Source: Arthrobacter sp. ES3-54 (GTDB lineage Bacteria > Actinomycetota > Actinomycetes > Actinomycetales > Micrococcaceae). From it: 64,000 nt of DNA. The stretch covers positions 276,819 to 340,818 of the forward strand of contig NZ_JAQFIF010000005.1 in NCBI RefSeq assembly GCF_029504395.1, given 5' to 3'. The notes below the pieces were generated by a model, which did no database searches, was not told where the DNA came from, and was given only the letters and a program-made list of their open reading frames with translations. Below, one piece after another: positions 15,610 through 26,364 of this stretch (its first letter is position 1; every line of letters starts with the position of its first letter). The position numbers were made by a program, and so were the translations under genes.

Positions 15610-16197
15610 TTACGTGGCCTTGGCCGGGTGGAACTTTTGTTGGGCGGCCAGCAGACCGTCCCTGACCAGGACTTCGACGGCGTCGGCCGCTGAATCGATG
15701 AGGAAGGGCAGTTCCTTCTTCTCCGGGGCGGAAAAATCGTGCAGGACGTAGTCCGCAGTCTCCATCCGGCCGGGCGGACGCCCCACGCCCACCCGCACAC
15801 GCAGGTAATCCTTGGTGGCCAGGGCCTTGGAGATGTCCCTGAGACCGTTGTGGCCGCCTTCGCCGCCGCCGATCTTGAGCCGCACGGTGTCGAAGGGGAT
15901 GTCGATCTCGTCATGGACGGCAATCACATGGGCGGGATCGATCCCGTAGAACTGGGCCAGGGCCGAGACGGGGCCACCGGAGACGTTCATGTAGGACAGC
16001 GGCTTGGCCAGCACGATCCGGGGCCCGCCGATGCCCAGTCGCCCCTCCAGGACCTGGGCGCGCGACTTGTGCGACTTGAAGCCGCCGCCGACGCGCGAGG
16101 CGAGTTCGTCCAGCACCATCTGGCCGACGTTGTGCCGGTTGTGTCTGTACTCGGATCCGGGGTTGCCAAGGCCTACGATCAGCCAGGTGTCGGTCAT
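15610..16197 (-). CDS. pth: Peptidyl-tRNA hydrolase
   Basis: This 195-aa cytosolic enzyme recycles peptidyl-tRNA released by stalled ribosomes. The N-terminal signature GLGNPGSEYRHNRHNVG includes the conserved Asn and catalytic His. HDEIDIPFD and GGGEGGHNGLRDI are also present. Length is normal. The ATG is preceded by AAGGA. It lies downstream of the L25/Ctc gene, as in many actinobacteria, but a strong hairpin sits between them, so read-through may be partial. Confidence 0.95.
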   Translation of the reverse strand: MTDTWLIVGLGNPGSEYRHNRHNVGQMVLDELASRVGGGFKSHKSRAQVLEGRLGIGGPRIVLAKPLSYMNVSGGPVSALAQFYGIDPAHVIAVHDEIDIPFDTVRLKIGGGEGGHNGLRDISKALATKDYLRVRVGVGRPPGRMETADYVLHDFSAPEKKELPFLIDSAADAVEVLVRDGLLAAQQKFHPAKAT

Positions 16198-16310
16198 GGA
16201 TCAGTCCTTCGGTGGGACGCGGCAGGGTGGGACGGTCAGGCGGGACGTGTCAGGCAGGGAAGCAGGCTCCCGGAGTGGGCGGCGCGGCAGCCGACGACAT
16301 CAGAGACGAC

Positions 16311-16341
16311 GGCGGCCGGGCCCCTGAGGGACCCGGCCGCC
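16311..16341 (-). terminator. GC-rich hairpin between L25/Ctc and pth
   Basis: GGCGGCCGGG (16311-16320) pairs with CCCGGCCGCC (16332-16341). The inner CCC/GGG pairs extend the stem around a CTGA loop. It starts 17 nt beyond the L25/Ctc stop. No U-tract is evident, so it may attenuate rather than fully stop transcription. Confidence 0.6.
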
Positions 16342-16357
16342 GCTAAATTCGCCGGAA

Positions 16358-16954
16358 TTACTCGGCTGCGGCCGAGGAACCTTCGGTGGTGTCGGCCGAA
16401 GCCTCTTCCTCGGAGACCTCGGTGGCCTCGGAGATGTGAACAACGAGAGCCTCGGCGTCGGCCAGCAGGACGGAGCCCTTCGGCAGGACGAGGTCGGAAG
16501 CGTGGATGTGCTCGCCGGCCGTGCGGCCCTCAATGCTGACCTCGATGGCGGTCGGCAGGTGGGTTGCCTCGGCCTCAAGGGAGACGGTGGTCATTTCCTG
16601 GTTGTACACGTTGCCCGGAGCCAGTTCGCCGTTCAGGTGCACGGGGACGTCAACGGTGACCTTCTCGCCGGTGCGGACGGTCAGCAGGTCGAGGTGCTCG
16701 ATGATCTGCTTGATCGGGTTGCGCTGGATGTCCTTGACGAGGGCCAGGTGCTGCTCGCCGTTGATGTCCAGGGTCAGCAGGGCGTTGGCGGTGCGGACAG
16801 CCAAGGTGGTGGCCTTCGCCGGCAGGGTGATGTGGATCGGCTCGGCGCCGTGGCCGTAGATGACGGCCGGGATCAGGTTGGCCATGCGGGCGCGGCGGGC
16901 GAAGCCCTTGCCGAATTCGGTGCGGACTTCTGCTGCGAGCTTCTGCTCAGACAT
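16358..16954 (-). CDS. rplY: 50S ribosomal protein L25/general stress protein Ctc
   Basis: This 198-aa protein binds 5S rRNA in the large subunit. The L25 N-terminal domain (AAEVRTEFGKGFARRARM, YGHGAEPIHITL) is followed by the C-terminal beta domain of the long CTC form (EAEATHLPTAIEVSIEG) and an acidic tail (SEATEVSEEEASAD). The start was set at the ATG at 16954, which has GAGGAGA at ideal spacing. The in-frame ATG 24 nt upstream has no such site. Confidence 0.93.
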   Translation of the reverse strand: MSEQKLAAEVRTEFGKGFARRARMANLIPAVIYGHGAEPIHITLPAKATTLAVRTANALLTLDINGEQHLALVKDIQRNPIKQIIEHLDLLTVRTGEKVTVDVPVHLNGELAPGNVYNQEMTTVSLEAEATHLPTAIEVSIEGRTAGEHIHASDLVLPKGSVLLADAEALVVHISEATEVSEEEASADTTEGSSAAAE

Positions 16955-17178
16955 GGATATCTCCTCGTGGAATTTCAAGCTGCGGGACTAAACGGTGTTC
17001 AGCAAGGGCGGAGGTCTGTTCACGACCTTCAACGCCGGGCTGCCGTGCAGCTGCCCTTCAGAAGGAGATTCAGACCCAGTCGATAACGGAGACCAGCAGT
17101 CCGGTTGACCGTGCATACAACTGGTGCAAGCGGCCTACCGGCGCTCTCCCTCGCCAAGGTTTCGGTACAAGGCTACCA

Positions 17179-17213
17179 GCGGAGGGCCCGGTTTCTAAAA
17201 CCGGGCCCTCCGC
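17179..17213 (-). terminator. Strong terminator hairpin after prs
   Basis: A 16-bp perfect stem (17179-17194 with 17198-17213, arms GCGGAGGGCCCGGTTT and its complement) closes on a 3-nt loop. It is just beyond the prs stop at 17222. The T-rich inner arm is part of the stem. Confidence 0.8.
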
Positions 17214-17221
17214 CGGCCGGC

Positions 17222-18202
17222 TCAGGCCTGGCCGTCGAACAGGCTGGTGACGGAGCCGTCGTCGAACACTTCACGGATGGCGCGGGCGATCAGCGGCGCG
17301 ATGGACAGCACGGTCAACTGCGGAAAGCGCTTGTCCGGGGTGATCGGCAGGGTGTTGGTGACCACAACCTCGCGGGCGCCGGACTCGGACAGCCGGCGGG
17401 CTGCCGGATCGGAGAACACGGCGTGGGTCGCGGCGATGATGACATCCTTGGCGCCAGCGTTCTTGAGCACCTGGACGGCGCCGGAGATGGTTCCGCCGGT
17501 ATCGATCATGTCGTCGATCAGGACACAGGTGCGGCCTTCGATCTGGCCGACGACCGTCTTGGAGACGGCCTGGTTGGGCACGGTGAGGTCCCGGCTCTTG
17601 TGCACGAAGGCCAGCGGCGCGCCGCCGAGGCGCTCGGCCCACTGCTCCGCGACGCGGACGCGGCCGGTGTCCGGCGAGACGACCGTGACCTTGTCCGAGC
17701 CGACCCGGGTGCGGATGTAGTCGGCCAGGAGCGGGATGGCCATGAGGTGGTCCACGGGGCCGTCGAAGAAGCCCTGGATCTGGGAAGTGTGCAGGTCGAC
17801 GCTCATGATGCGGTCGGCGCCGGCGGTCTTGTACAGATCGGCGACGAGGCGTGCCGAGATCGGCTCGCGGCCGCGGCCCTTCTTGTCCTGGCGGGCGTAC
17901 GGGTAGAACGGGGACACGACCGTGATGCGCTTGGCGGAGGCCCGTTTGAGCGAATCGATCATGATCAGCTGTTCCATGAGCCAGTTGTTCAACGGGGCCG
18001 GGTGGGCCTGGATCACGAACGCGTCGGTGCCTCGGACGCTCTCGCCGGCCCGCACGTAGATCTCGCCGTTGGCGAAGTCGTAGGCGTCCAGGGGCAGCAG
18101 TTCGGTGCCCAGCTCCTTCGCGATCTCCTTGGCCAGCTCAGGGTGCGCGCGCCCTGCGGCCAGCACCAGCTTCTTCTCGCCGTGTGCCGTAATTTCGCTC
18201 AT
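17222..18202 (-). CDS. prs: Ribose-phosphate pyrophosphokinase (PRPP synthetase)
   Basis: This 326-aa enzyme makes PRPP from ribose 5-phosphate and ATP for purine, pyrimidine, His, Trp and NAD synthesis. Visible signatures are the catalytic flexible loop YPYARQDKKGRGR, the SVDLHTSQIQGFF segment and the PRPP-binding loop VLIDDMIDTGGT. The frame stays open far upstream, but the real start is the ATG at 18202 (MSEITAHGEKK), preceded by GAGGG. The extra upstream frame only overlaps glmU codons. It starts 5 bp after the glmU stop, so the two form an operon. Confidence 0.96.
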   Translation of the reverse strand: MSEITAHGEKKLVLAAGRAHPELAKEIAKELGTELLPLDAYDFANGEIYVRAGESVRGTDAFVIQAHPAPLNNWLMEQLIMIDSLKRASAKRITVVSPFYPYARQDKKGRGREPISARLVADLYKTAGADRIMSVDLHTSQIQGFFDGPVDHLMAIPLLADYIRTRVGSDKVTVVSPDTGRVRVAEQWAERLGGAPLAFVHKSRDLTVPNQAVSKTVVGQIEGRTCVLIDDMIDTGGTISGAVQVLKNAGAKDVIIAATHAVFSDPAARRLSESGAREVVVTNTLPITPDKRFPQLTVLSIAPLIARAIREVFDDGSVTSLFDGQA

Positions 18203-18207
18203 TATTG

Positions 18208-19752
18208 CTAGCCCTCTTCTGTCGGTGCCGGAGTAGTGGAGGATGTTGGGGCGACGCCGACGGCGCTGTCGGACTCGGCGCTGTCGGACTCGGCGCCGTC
18301 GGACTCGGCGAGGGCGGACTCGGCCAGGGCGGCGGAGACGGAACCGGGGCGGTTGGCCGCAACCCAGCCGTCGGAGTTCCGCTGCGTGGCCAGGGTGACG
18401 GCGAGGGCGCCCGCCGGGACGTCCTGGCGGATGATCGCGCCGGCACCGCTGTAAGCGCCGTCGCCCACGCGGACGGGAGCGACGAATACGGTGTTGGAAC
18501 CTGTGCGCACACCCGAGCCGATCACCGTGCGGTGCTTCTTTTCGCCGTCGTAGTTGGCGGTGATGTTGCCGCAGCCGATGTTGGTGTCCTCGCCGATTTC
18601 CGCGTCTCCGGCGTAGCCGAGGTGGGACAGCTTGGAGCCGCGGCCGATCGTGACGTTCTTGGTTTCGTAGAACGCCCCGATCTTGCCGGTCTCGCCCAGG
18701 ACGGTGCCGGGGCGCAGGTAGGTGAAGGGGCCCACGCTGGCGCGGGGGCCGATCGTGGAGCCGGAGCCGTGGGTGCGGATCACCTTCGCGCCCGCCCCCA
18801 CTGTGACGTCGGTCAGTGTGGTGTCCGGACCGACGACGGCGTCGCGCGCCACTGTGGTGGCACCGTGCAGCTGCGTGTTGGGCAGGAGGCGGACGTCCTC
18901 GTCGAGGCTCACGGTGGCGTCGATCCACGTCGTGGCGGGATCCACGACGGTCACGCCGGCGCGCATCCAAGCTTCGACGGTGCGGCGGTTGTGTTCGGCT
19001 CCGAGCGCCGAGAGCTGGACGCGGTCGTTGGCGCCCTCCACCTGCCAGCGGTCTTCGGTGACGACGGCTGCGACGCGCCCGCCGGCGTCGCGGGCCAGGG
19101 CCAGGACATCGGTGAGGTACTTTTCGCCCTGGACGTTGTCCGTGGTGACGTGGACCAGCGCGTCGCGCAGCACGGCGGCGTCGAAGGCGTAGATGCCGGA
19201 GTTGACCTCACGGATTTCGCGTTCGGTGCTGGTGGCGTCCTTGTGCTCGCGGATTCCCGTGACGGTCCCGTCCTCTGCGCGGAGGATGCGGCCGTACCCT
19301 GTGGCGTCGTCGAGCACGGCGGTGAGGACAGTGACGGCGTTGCCCTCGGCCTCGTGAGTGGCGACGAGCTCGGCGAGGAGTCCGCCGGTGAGCAGGGGGA
19401 CGTCGCCATAGGTGACAACGACTGTTCCGCTCAGCGGGCCTCCGGCGCCGGGCGCATCGAGGGCTTCGAGTGCGGCCTCGACCGCCCGGCCGGTGCCGGG
19501 CACATCGTCCTGGTCAACGATCAGGGCTTGCGGATCGAGGGCGGTGACATGGGCGGCGACGAGGTCGCGTTCATGCCGGACCACGAGGGCCAGTTCGCGG
19601 GGGTGGATACTGCGGGCCGCCTGGAGCGCGTGGCCGACCAAGGAGCGGCCGCCGATCTCATGGAGAATCTTTGGGGTGCGGGATTTCATCCGGGTACCGG
19701 CCCCTGCAGCTAGGACAATCACGGCGGCTGGGCCAGTGTTCTCGGGGCTCAC
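18208..19752 (-). CDS. glmU: Bifunctional N-acetylglucosamine-1-P uridyltransferase / glucosamine-1-P acetyltransferase
   Basis: This 514-aa enzyme makes UDP-GlcNAc, the entry point of peptidoglycan synthesis. The N-terminal uridyltransferase has VIVLAAGAGTRMKS. The C-terminal left-handed beta helix shows hexapeptide repeats with the acetyltransferase residues (FTYLRPGT, YETKNVTIGRGSKLSHLGY, GCGNITANYDG). It is longer than typical GlmU because of a tail of about 50 residues rich in Ala, Glu, Ser and Asp (AESDGAESDSAESDSA), encoded by 15-bp repeats. The GTG start has AAGGAGAG. It lies between tRNA-Gln and prs. Confidence 0.95.
   Translation of the reverse strand: MSPENTGPAAVIVLAAGAGTRMKSRTPKILHEIGGRSLVGHALQAARSIHPRELALVVRHERDLVAAHVTALDPQALIVDQDDVPGTGRAVEAALEALDAPGAGGPLSGTVVVTYGDVPLLTGGLLAELVATHEAEGNAVTVLTAVLDDATGYGRILRAEDGTVTGIREHKDATSTEREIREVNSGIYAFDAAVLRDALVHVTTDNVQGEKYLTDVLALARDAGGRVAAVVTEDRWQVEGANDRVQLSALGAEHNRRTVEAWMRAGVTVVDPATTWIDATVSLDEDVRLLPNTQLHGATTVARDAVVGPDTTLTDVTVGAGAKVIRTHGSGSTIGPRASVGPFTYLRPGTVLGETGKIGAFYETKNVTIGRGSKLSHLGYAGDAEIGEDTNIGCGNITANYDGEKKHRTVIGSGVRTGSNTVFVAPVRVGDGAYSGAGAIIRQDVPAGALAVTLATQRNSDGWVAANRPGSVSAALAESALAESDGAESDSAESDSAVGVAPTSSTTPAPTEEG
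18266..18325. repeat. 15-bp tandem repeat in the glmU 3' end
   Basis: Four 15-bp units begin at 18266, 18281, 18296 and 18311. The first two are identical (CTGTCGGACTCGGCG), the third has one change and the fourth is diverged. They encode the acidic Ser/Asp/Glu/Ala tail of GlmU and preserve its frame. Confidence 0.7.
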
Positions 19753-19794
19753 GTATTGGCTCTCCTTGCTTGGTTGCGCAGTGTGTCTCGCCAG

Positions 19795-19867
19795 TTCCGC
19801 CCATAGGACTCGAACCTATACTCCACGGCTCCAAAGGCCGGGGTGCTGCCATTACACCAGAGCGGAT
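19795..19867 (-). tRNA. tRNA-Gln (anticodon TTG)
   Basis: Read on the minus strand, the acceptor stem TCCGCTC pairs with GGGCGGA. The anticodon arm holds loop CTTTGGA with anticodon TTG for CAA codons, and the T arm contains GGTTCGAGTCC. The discriminator base is A and CCA is not encoded. It lies 42 bp upstream of glmU on the same strand and could share its transcript. Confidence 0.95.
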
Positions 19868-19894
19868 CGTGCCGGGCATGACCTGTGGCACGAG
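19868..19894. promoter_or_regulatory. Inverted repeat between tRNA-Gln and the TetR gene
   Basis: TCGTGCC (19868-19874) and GGCACGA (19888-19894) are exact reverse complements 13 nt apart. They sit in the divergent promoter region of the tRNA-Gln/glmU unit and the TetR-family gene. TetR proteins often bind such dyads beside their own gene; that use here is inferred. Confidence 0.35.
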
Positions 19895-19989
19895 AACCAA
19901 TTCTGCCACGAAGGTTCATGCTCGTGCGACTCAGCGCCGCCGGAAGGGCGACGGACCGGTGCGGCCGGACGGTAGGGCAGGATGGTGCC

Positions 19990-20675
19990 GTGAGCAAGAC
20001 TGCAGGCGCATCCGGCGGGGCGGACGGCGGCAACCGCAGGCCCGCGCGTGCCCCTGGCCACGTTGTCCGGCCCCGCATGACAGGCCTGCAGCGCCGCACG
20101 CAGTTGATCGGTATCGGCCGGGGGCTTTTCGCTCTCCGCGGCCTGGACGGCTCCACCATCGAGGAAATCACCGCCTCCGCGGGCGTCTCCAAACCGGTGA
20201 TCTACGGGCACTTCGGCTCCAAAGAACGCCTGTATGCGCAGGTGGTGGAATGTGAGTTCCACATCCTGCTGGCCTCCATCAACGAAGCCCTGGCCGAGGA
20301 CGCCAAGCCACGCGTCCTGGTAGAACGGGCCGCCGTGGCGCTGCTGACCTACATCGAGGACCGGACCGACGGCTTCCGTGCCTCATGCGCGACGCGCCGA
20401 CGTCCCATCCGGAAGGGGCCTTCTCCACCCTGCTCTCGCAGGTGGCGGCGCGGGTGGAGCACATCCTCGAGGACGAGCTCGCCCGCCGCGGCTTCAGCCC
20501 CGCCGCCGGCGCCATGTATGCCCAGATGCTCGTGGGAATGGTTGCGACCACCGGCCAGTGGTGGCAGGACAGCCGCACGCCGGACAAGCGCGAAGTCGCC
20601 GGGCACCTCGTGAATCTGGCCTGGAACGGCCTGACGGGGCTGCAGAAGGATCCCGGGCTCCGCAGCCAGGACTGA
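19990..20675 (+). pseudogene. TetR-family regulator broken by a single-base frameshift
   Basis: The first part, from GTG 19990, encodes a normal TetR N-terminus with the HTH (GSTIEEITASAGVSKPVIYG, then HFGSKERLY) and continues to EDRTDGFR near 20379. From there the frame yields arginine-rich nonsense. The expected continuation (LMRDAPTSHPEGAFSTLL to LTGLQKDPGL) is intact one base earlier in frame, ending at 20675. One deleted base near 20379-20383 would restore a protein of about 228 aa. A truncated product would keep the DNA-binding domain but lose most of the ligand/dimer domain. A sequencing error is also possible. A TetR gene beside glmU is common in actinobacteria. Confidence 0.8.
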
Positions 20676-20713
20676 GCCCCGGGGTGGTGGGGGCGCGCTT
20701 GCTTGCTGCCGCT

Positions 20714-21180
20714 GGACATGCCCAGTGCTGGGCCCGAAGAATGGACTTATCACCAACATGCCCATCCCTGGGCCGCGCCGAGGGACATGTCCTGCGCGTT
20801 TTCAGCCCTGCAAGGGACATGCCAGTGTTGGCCTGCACAGTGGGACATGTCCTGCGCCCAATCCAGCCCTCCGAGGGACATCCGGAGCGGCGCGCGGAGC
20901 CCTTGAACTCCCTGCAAGGGACATGCCCAGTACTGCTTCCGAGGAATGGACATAAGGCCAATATGCCCATCCCCGGGCCGCGCCGAGGGACATGTCCTGT
21001 GGGTTTTCAGCCCTGCAAGGGGCATGTCCAGCGTTGGTCTGCGCAGTGGGACATGTCCTGCGGGTATTCAGCCCTGCAAGGGACATGCCCCGTGTTGGCC
21101 TGCGCGGTGGGGCATGTCCTGCGGGAGTCACACGCTCAGAGGGACATGCCAGCCTTGCCCAAAACCACTGGGCATGTCCC
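20714..21180. repeat. Intergenic array of GGACATGTCC-type palindromic repeats
   Basis: About thirteen copies of GGACATG or GGCATG, many extended to the palindrome GGACATGTCC, occur in 470 bp between the TetR pseudogene and the convergent ABC-F gene. In the regular parts their spacing alternates between about 28 and 32 bp, giving a period near 61 bp. A larger duplication is superimposed: 20714-20857 and 20919-21063 align almost without gaps at an offset of about 205 bp (for example CCATCCCTGGGCCGCGCCGA versus CCATCCCCGGGCCGCGCCGA). A third partial copy follows. There is no open frame of quality and no transposase. Confidence 0.8.
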
Positions 21181-21195
21181 GTGGCCGCCCGGAAG

Positions 21196-23025
<1,830 letters not shown>

Positions 23026-23110
23026 TGGGAACTGCTTTCTTAGGTGTATCGATTAGGTGTATCGCTGAAGTGAAGCTGTTACGTCATGAGATGCGGTGCG
23101 CCAAAAGCTC

Positions 23111-24067
23111 CTAAAGGAGCGTATCGGAGATGATGCGGGCCCCGTGCACCGGGCCGTGCACCGCCATGGCGTCGAAACTGTGGTGCCGAAGGTCTTTGGC
23201 CAGCCCCTCAGCCGCCGCCGGGTTGTGGGCAAGGAACGCAACCGTAGGCCCGGACCCGGAGACGATTCCAGCGATCGCTCCCAGGGATTCACCGAGTCCG
23301 AGGGTGTCCCGGAGGCCCGGAGCGAGTTCGATCGAGGCGCGTTGCAGGTCGTTGATCAGGACACGGCTCAAGGCGTCGGCGTCGCCGCCGCGCAGGGCCT
23401 GGAGGATCATCGGGTCCACGGCGATGGGTTCCTCGATCACCGCTCCTTCGGCCACGCGCAGCCTGTCCAGGGCCCGGTAGACCTCCGGGGTGGGCAGGCC
23501 GAAGTCCGCCGTCACGAGTACCCAGTCGGTCTGGGCCTTGACGAGGGCGGGCGAGAGATCGTCGCCCAAACCGAGCCCCACGGCCGTGCCGCCGAGCAGC
23601 GCGAAAGGGACGTCGGCTCCGAGTTCTGCGGCCAGGTGGGCCAGCTCGTCGCGGGACAGGCCGCTGTTCCACAATGCGTCGCAGGCCAGCAAGGTGGCGG
23701 CGGCGTCGGCGGACCCGCCACCCATGCCGCCGGCCACAGGCACCCGTTTCGTGATCTCCAGGTGGACACCGGTGGAGTGTTCGGAGACGTCTGCCATGAT
23801 GGCCGCCGCCTTGTAGGCCAGATTGCGGTAATCGAGCGGAATGTCCAGGCCGTCAAAGGTGCTCGCGTTGCTGATGCTGACGGTGATCTCGCCAGTATCG
23901 GTGCTGGTGGCGGCAACTTCTTCGTAGAGTGAGACCGCCAGGTAGACGCTGGCAACCGAGTGGTAGCCGTCCGGCCGCAACGGTCCGACGTCCAGTGAGA
24001 CGTTGACCTTGCCTGGAGCCTTGACTCGAACAGTCCTCGCGGCAAAGCGCTCTCTCACTGCGTTCAT
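23111..24067 (-). CDS. ispE: 4-diphosphocytidyl-2-C-methyl-D-erythritol kinase
   Basis: This 318-aa GHMP kinase phosphorylates CDP-ME in the MEP isoprenoid pathway. The substrate-binding start (VRVKAPGKVNVSLDVG, DGYHSVASVY), the ATP loop VAGGMGGGSADAAAT and the C-terminal GSGPTVAFLA motif are all present. It follows rsmA by 81 bp in the conserved rsmA-ispE order. Confidence 0.95.
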   Translation of the reverse strand: MNAVRERFAARTVRVKAPGKVNVSLDVGPLRPDGYHSVASVYLAVSLYEEVAATSTDTGEITVSISNASTFDGLDIPLDYRNLAYKAAAIMADVSEHSTGVHLEITKRVPVAGGMGGGSADAAATLLACDALWNSGLSRDELAHLAAELGADVPFALLGGTAVGLGLGDDLSPALVKAQTDWVLVTADFGLPTPEVYRALDRLRVAEGAVIEEPIAVDPMILQALRGGDADALSRVLINDLQRASIELAPGLRDTLGLGESLGAIAGIVSGSGPTVAFLAHNPAAAEGLAKDLRHHSFDAMAVHGPVHGARIISDTLL

Positions 24068-24148
24068 GGCTCCACGCTATGGCATTGCGGCCCGGGCTCC
24101 AAGCACGGAACCGCGCCCAGGGGAACCCATAAGGAGCTCAGGACGACC

Positions 24149-25048
24149 TTAGGCGACCGGCTGCTCGTGCGCTTCGGCGATTCTGGCGAACGCCGCAATG
24201 TCGATCACTTCACCGCGGGCGGTGGGGTCGATGCCGGCGGCCCGCAGGCAGCGTTCGGCCTCGGCGGCGCTGCCGGCCCAGCCGGCCAACGCGGCCCGGA
24301 GCGTCTTGCGGCGCTGCGCGAAGGCTGCGTCAATCACGGCGAAGACCTGCTCCCTGGTGGCAGTCGTGACGGGGGGTTCCCGGCGTGTGAACGCGACGAG
24401 TCCGGAATGGATTTTGGGTGCGGGCCAGAAGACGTTCATGCCGATCACGCCGGCCTTGCGCATGCTGCTGTACCAGGCGGCCTTGACCGAAGGCACGCCG
24501 TAGGTCTTGGAGCCGGGCCCTGCCGCGAGGCGGTCGGCGACTTCGTCCTGGACCATGACCAGGCCGTGCTGCAGGCTCGGGAAGTGCTGCAGGAGGTGGA
24601 GCACCACGGGGACGGCGACGTTGTAGGGAAGATTCGCCACGAGCGCTGTCGGCTCGACGGGCAGCTCGGTGACCCGCATGGCGTCGGCCAGGACGAGGTG
24701 GAAATTCCCGACGGCGTGCGGCCGCCACTGGCCCACCGTGGCCGGCAGGCGCCCGGCGAGGACCGGATCGATTTCGACGGCGACCACGCTCCGGGCGGCG
24801 TCCAGCAGGCCAAGGGTCAGCGACCCGAGCCCGGGACCGACTTCAAGGACTGTCTCATCGGCCCGGATGTCAGCGGTGTTCACGATCCGCCGGATGGTGT
24901 TGCCGTCGATGACGAAGTTCTGGCCGAGGGTCTTCGTGGGCCGCACGCCGATTTCCTCTGCCAGCCGGCGGATATCGGAGGCACCCATGAGCGGTGCGGG
25001 CGCCGCTCCGGGGAGGCTTTCGGGGGCGGAGGGGCTCGGTTCAGTCAC
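24149..25048 (-). CDS. rsmA: 16S rRNA (A1518/A1519-N6) dimethyltransferase
   Basis: This 299-aa SAM-dependent enzyme (KsgA) dimethylates two adjacent adenines near the 3' end of 16S rRNA during small-subunit maturation. Visible motifs are LGQNFVID, the SAM loop [15 protein letters not shown] and the catalytic [11 protein letters not shown]. The GTG start at 25048 has AGGA upstream. It lies downstream of rpf but is separated from it by a strong terminator. Confidence 0.95.
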   Translation of the reverse strand: MTEPSPSAPESLPGAAPAPLMGASDIRRLAEEIGVRPTKTLGQNFVIDGNTIRRIVNTADIRADETVLEVGPGLGSLTLGLLDAARSVVAVEIDPVLAGRLPATVGQWRPHAVGNFHLVLADAMRVTELPVEPTALVANLPYNVAVPVVLHLLQHFPSLQHGLVMVQDEVADRLAAGPGSKTYGVPSVKAAWYSSMRKAGVIGMNVFWPAPKIHSGLVAFTRREPPVTTATREQVFAVIDAAFAQRRKTLRAALAGWAGSAAEAERCLRAAGIDPTARGEVIDIAAFARIAEAHEQPVA

Positions 25049-25079
25049 CTAGGTATCCTATCCCGGCGCGGGTACGCCG

Positions 25080-25114
25080 CAGGCCGGGTCCGGAGGGAAT
25101 CCGGACCCGGCCTG
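25080..25114 (-). terminator. Terminator hairpin between rpf and rsmA
   Basis: A perfect 15-bp stem (25080-25094 with 25100-25114, arm CAGGCCGGGTCCGGA) closes on a 5-nt loop, about 105 bp beyond the rpf stop and 32 bp upstream of rsmA. It would uncouple rpf from rsmA. Confidence 0.75.
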
Positions 25115-25218
25115 TGCGGTCCCCTGGCTGTGGTCAGTAGCCGCGGAGTCGGGCGGTCAGTGGCCGGCTGCCAGCCGCCGGGCTGGCGTACTGTTCTGGC
25201 CCACTGGACTTGCGCGTG

Positions 25219-26364
25219 CTAGCTGGAGGCGGCCCAGCCGCAGCCCCAGGGCTGCAGGCCGCGCTGGGCGTAGACGCGGTTGGCGACGGCGATCTGCTGG
25301 GCCTTGCTGGCCGCAGCGGCGTTCGGGGCGTAGGCGCCGCCGCCGGAGCTGAGCCAGGTCCCGACGTCGAACTGCAGGCCACCGTAGTAGCCGTTGCCGG
25401 AGTTAATGGACCAGTTGCCGCCGGATTCGCACTGGGCGATCTTGTCCCACATGCCCTGGTTCATCATCGCGGGGGCGTCTGCACCGGTGTTGGCGGCAGG
25501 CTTGGGCTTTTCCTTGGTGCCGACGGTCACCTTTTCGGTGACGGGCTGGGTGCTGACGGTCTCGGACACCAGGGTCCGGGAGGCTTCGCGGCCGTCCACG
25601 AGGACCAGCTTGAAGCTCTTGCTGGTGGTGCCGGCAACGCCGGCCTGGGTGACCTTCTTCTCACCCTTGAACATGTCCGCGCTCTCGGTGGTGAGTGTTT
25701 CGAAGGCGACGGGCTCGGTGGTCTTGGCCGTCTTGCTGACGTCGACGCGGGAGACCTTGATCACCATGTCATTGACCACGGGAGCGTTCCCGGGCTGGGA
25801 GACGCGGTCGGTGGCCCCGAGCGAGAGCCCGGCGTCCTCCAGGACCTTGGCCACGGTGGCCGCGGTGGTGGTGGTCTTGGCTGCCTTGCCGTCCGCGACG
25901 ACGCTCACGGTCTTCGGCGTCGAGATGGAAACGAAGGAGCCGCTGACGGCGAGCTGGGCATCCTTGGGCACGGAGAGCTGCGAGGCGCTGGCCACACCGA
26001 GTTCGGTCACGAGCCCTTCAACGTTGGGCGAGGTAGTGGAGATGGTCCGTTCGGCGCCGTCCAGGCTGACCTTGACGGCCTTTGCGAGGTTGACGTTGAT
26101 GACCGCCCCGTCCTGCACATGGGCGTCCAGCGAGGGCGACACCCTGTCGGATGGCTGCAGTTCAACCTTGGCACCCTTGACGACTTCCCCGACGGTTCCG
26201 CCGAAGGACTGGACGGAGCTGACTTTGCCATCCACGTTGAGTGTGATCGTCTTGTTGTTGCCGACAAAGGCCACGAGGCCCAGCACCAGTGCCACCAGCA
26301 CTACGAGCTGCGTGCCAACTTTGACGAAGCTGAACTTTCCGTCCGATGTGAAGAACTTGACCAC
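25219..26364 (-). CDS. RpfB-like resuscitation-promoting factor (DUF348 x3, G5, Rpf domain)
   Basis: This 381-aa surface muralytic enzyme probably cleaves peptidoglycan glycan strands to help regrowth. Order: a short cytoplasmic start ([13 protein letters not shown]), one N-terminal membrane anchor ([15 protein letters not shown]), three DUF348 repeats, a G5 domain ([13 protein letters not shown] at its end), then the lysozyme-like Rpf domain. Within the Rpf domain are the catalytic Glu in CESGGNW and the GYYGGLQFD signature. The frame opens at a TTG (26436), but the GTG at 26364 matches family N-termini. TatD upstream and rsmA-ispE downstream match the conserved rpfB neighbourhood. Confidence 0.9.
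   Translation of the reverse strand: MVKFFTSDGKFSFVKVGTQLVVLVALVLGLVAFVGNNKTITLNVDGKVSSVQSFGGTVGEVVKGAKVELQPSDRVSPSLDAHVQDGAVINVNLAKAVKVSLDGAERTISTTSPNVEGLVTELGVASASQLSVPKDAQLAVSGSFVSISTPKTVSVVADGKAAKTTTTAATVAKVLEDAGLSLGATDRVSQPGNAPVVNDMVIKVSRVDVSKTAKTTEPVAFETLTTESADMFKGEKKVTQAGVAGTTSKSFKLVLVDGREASRTLVSETVSTQPVTEKVTVGTKEKPKPAANTGADAPAMMNQGMWDKIAQCESGGNWSINSGNGYYGGLQFDVGTWLSSGGGAYAPNAAAASKAQQIAVANRVYAQRGLQPWGCGWAASS

Noticed and set aside
18203..18970. N-terminal extension of prs
   Set aside because: The upstream residues are Arg/His-rich out-of-frame readings of glmU; the family start MSEITAHGEKK has its own Shine-Dalgarno sequence.
20714..21180. CRISPR array
   Set aside because: Repeats are short and degenerate, the intervening sequences are themselves similar copies rather than unique spacers, and no cas genes are present.
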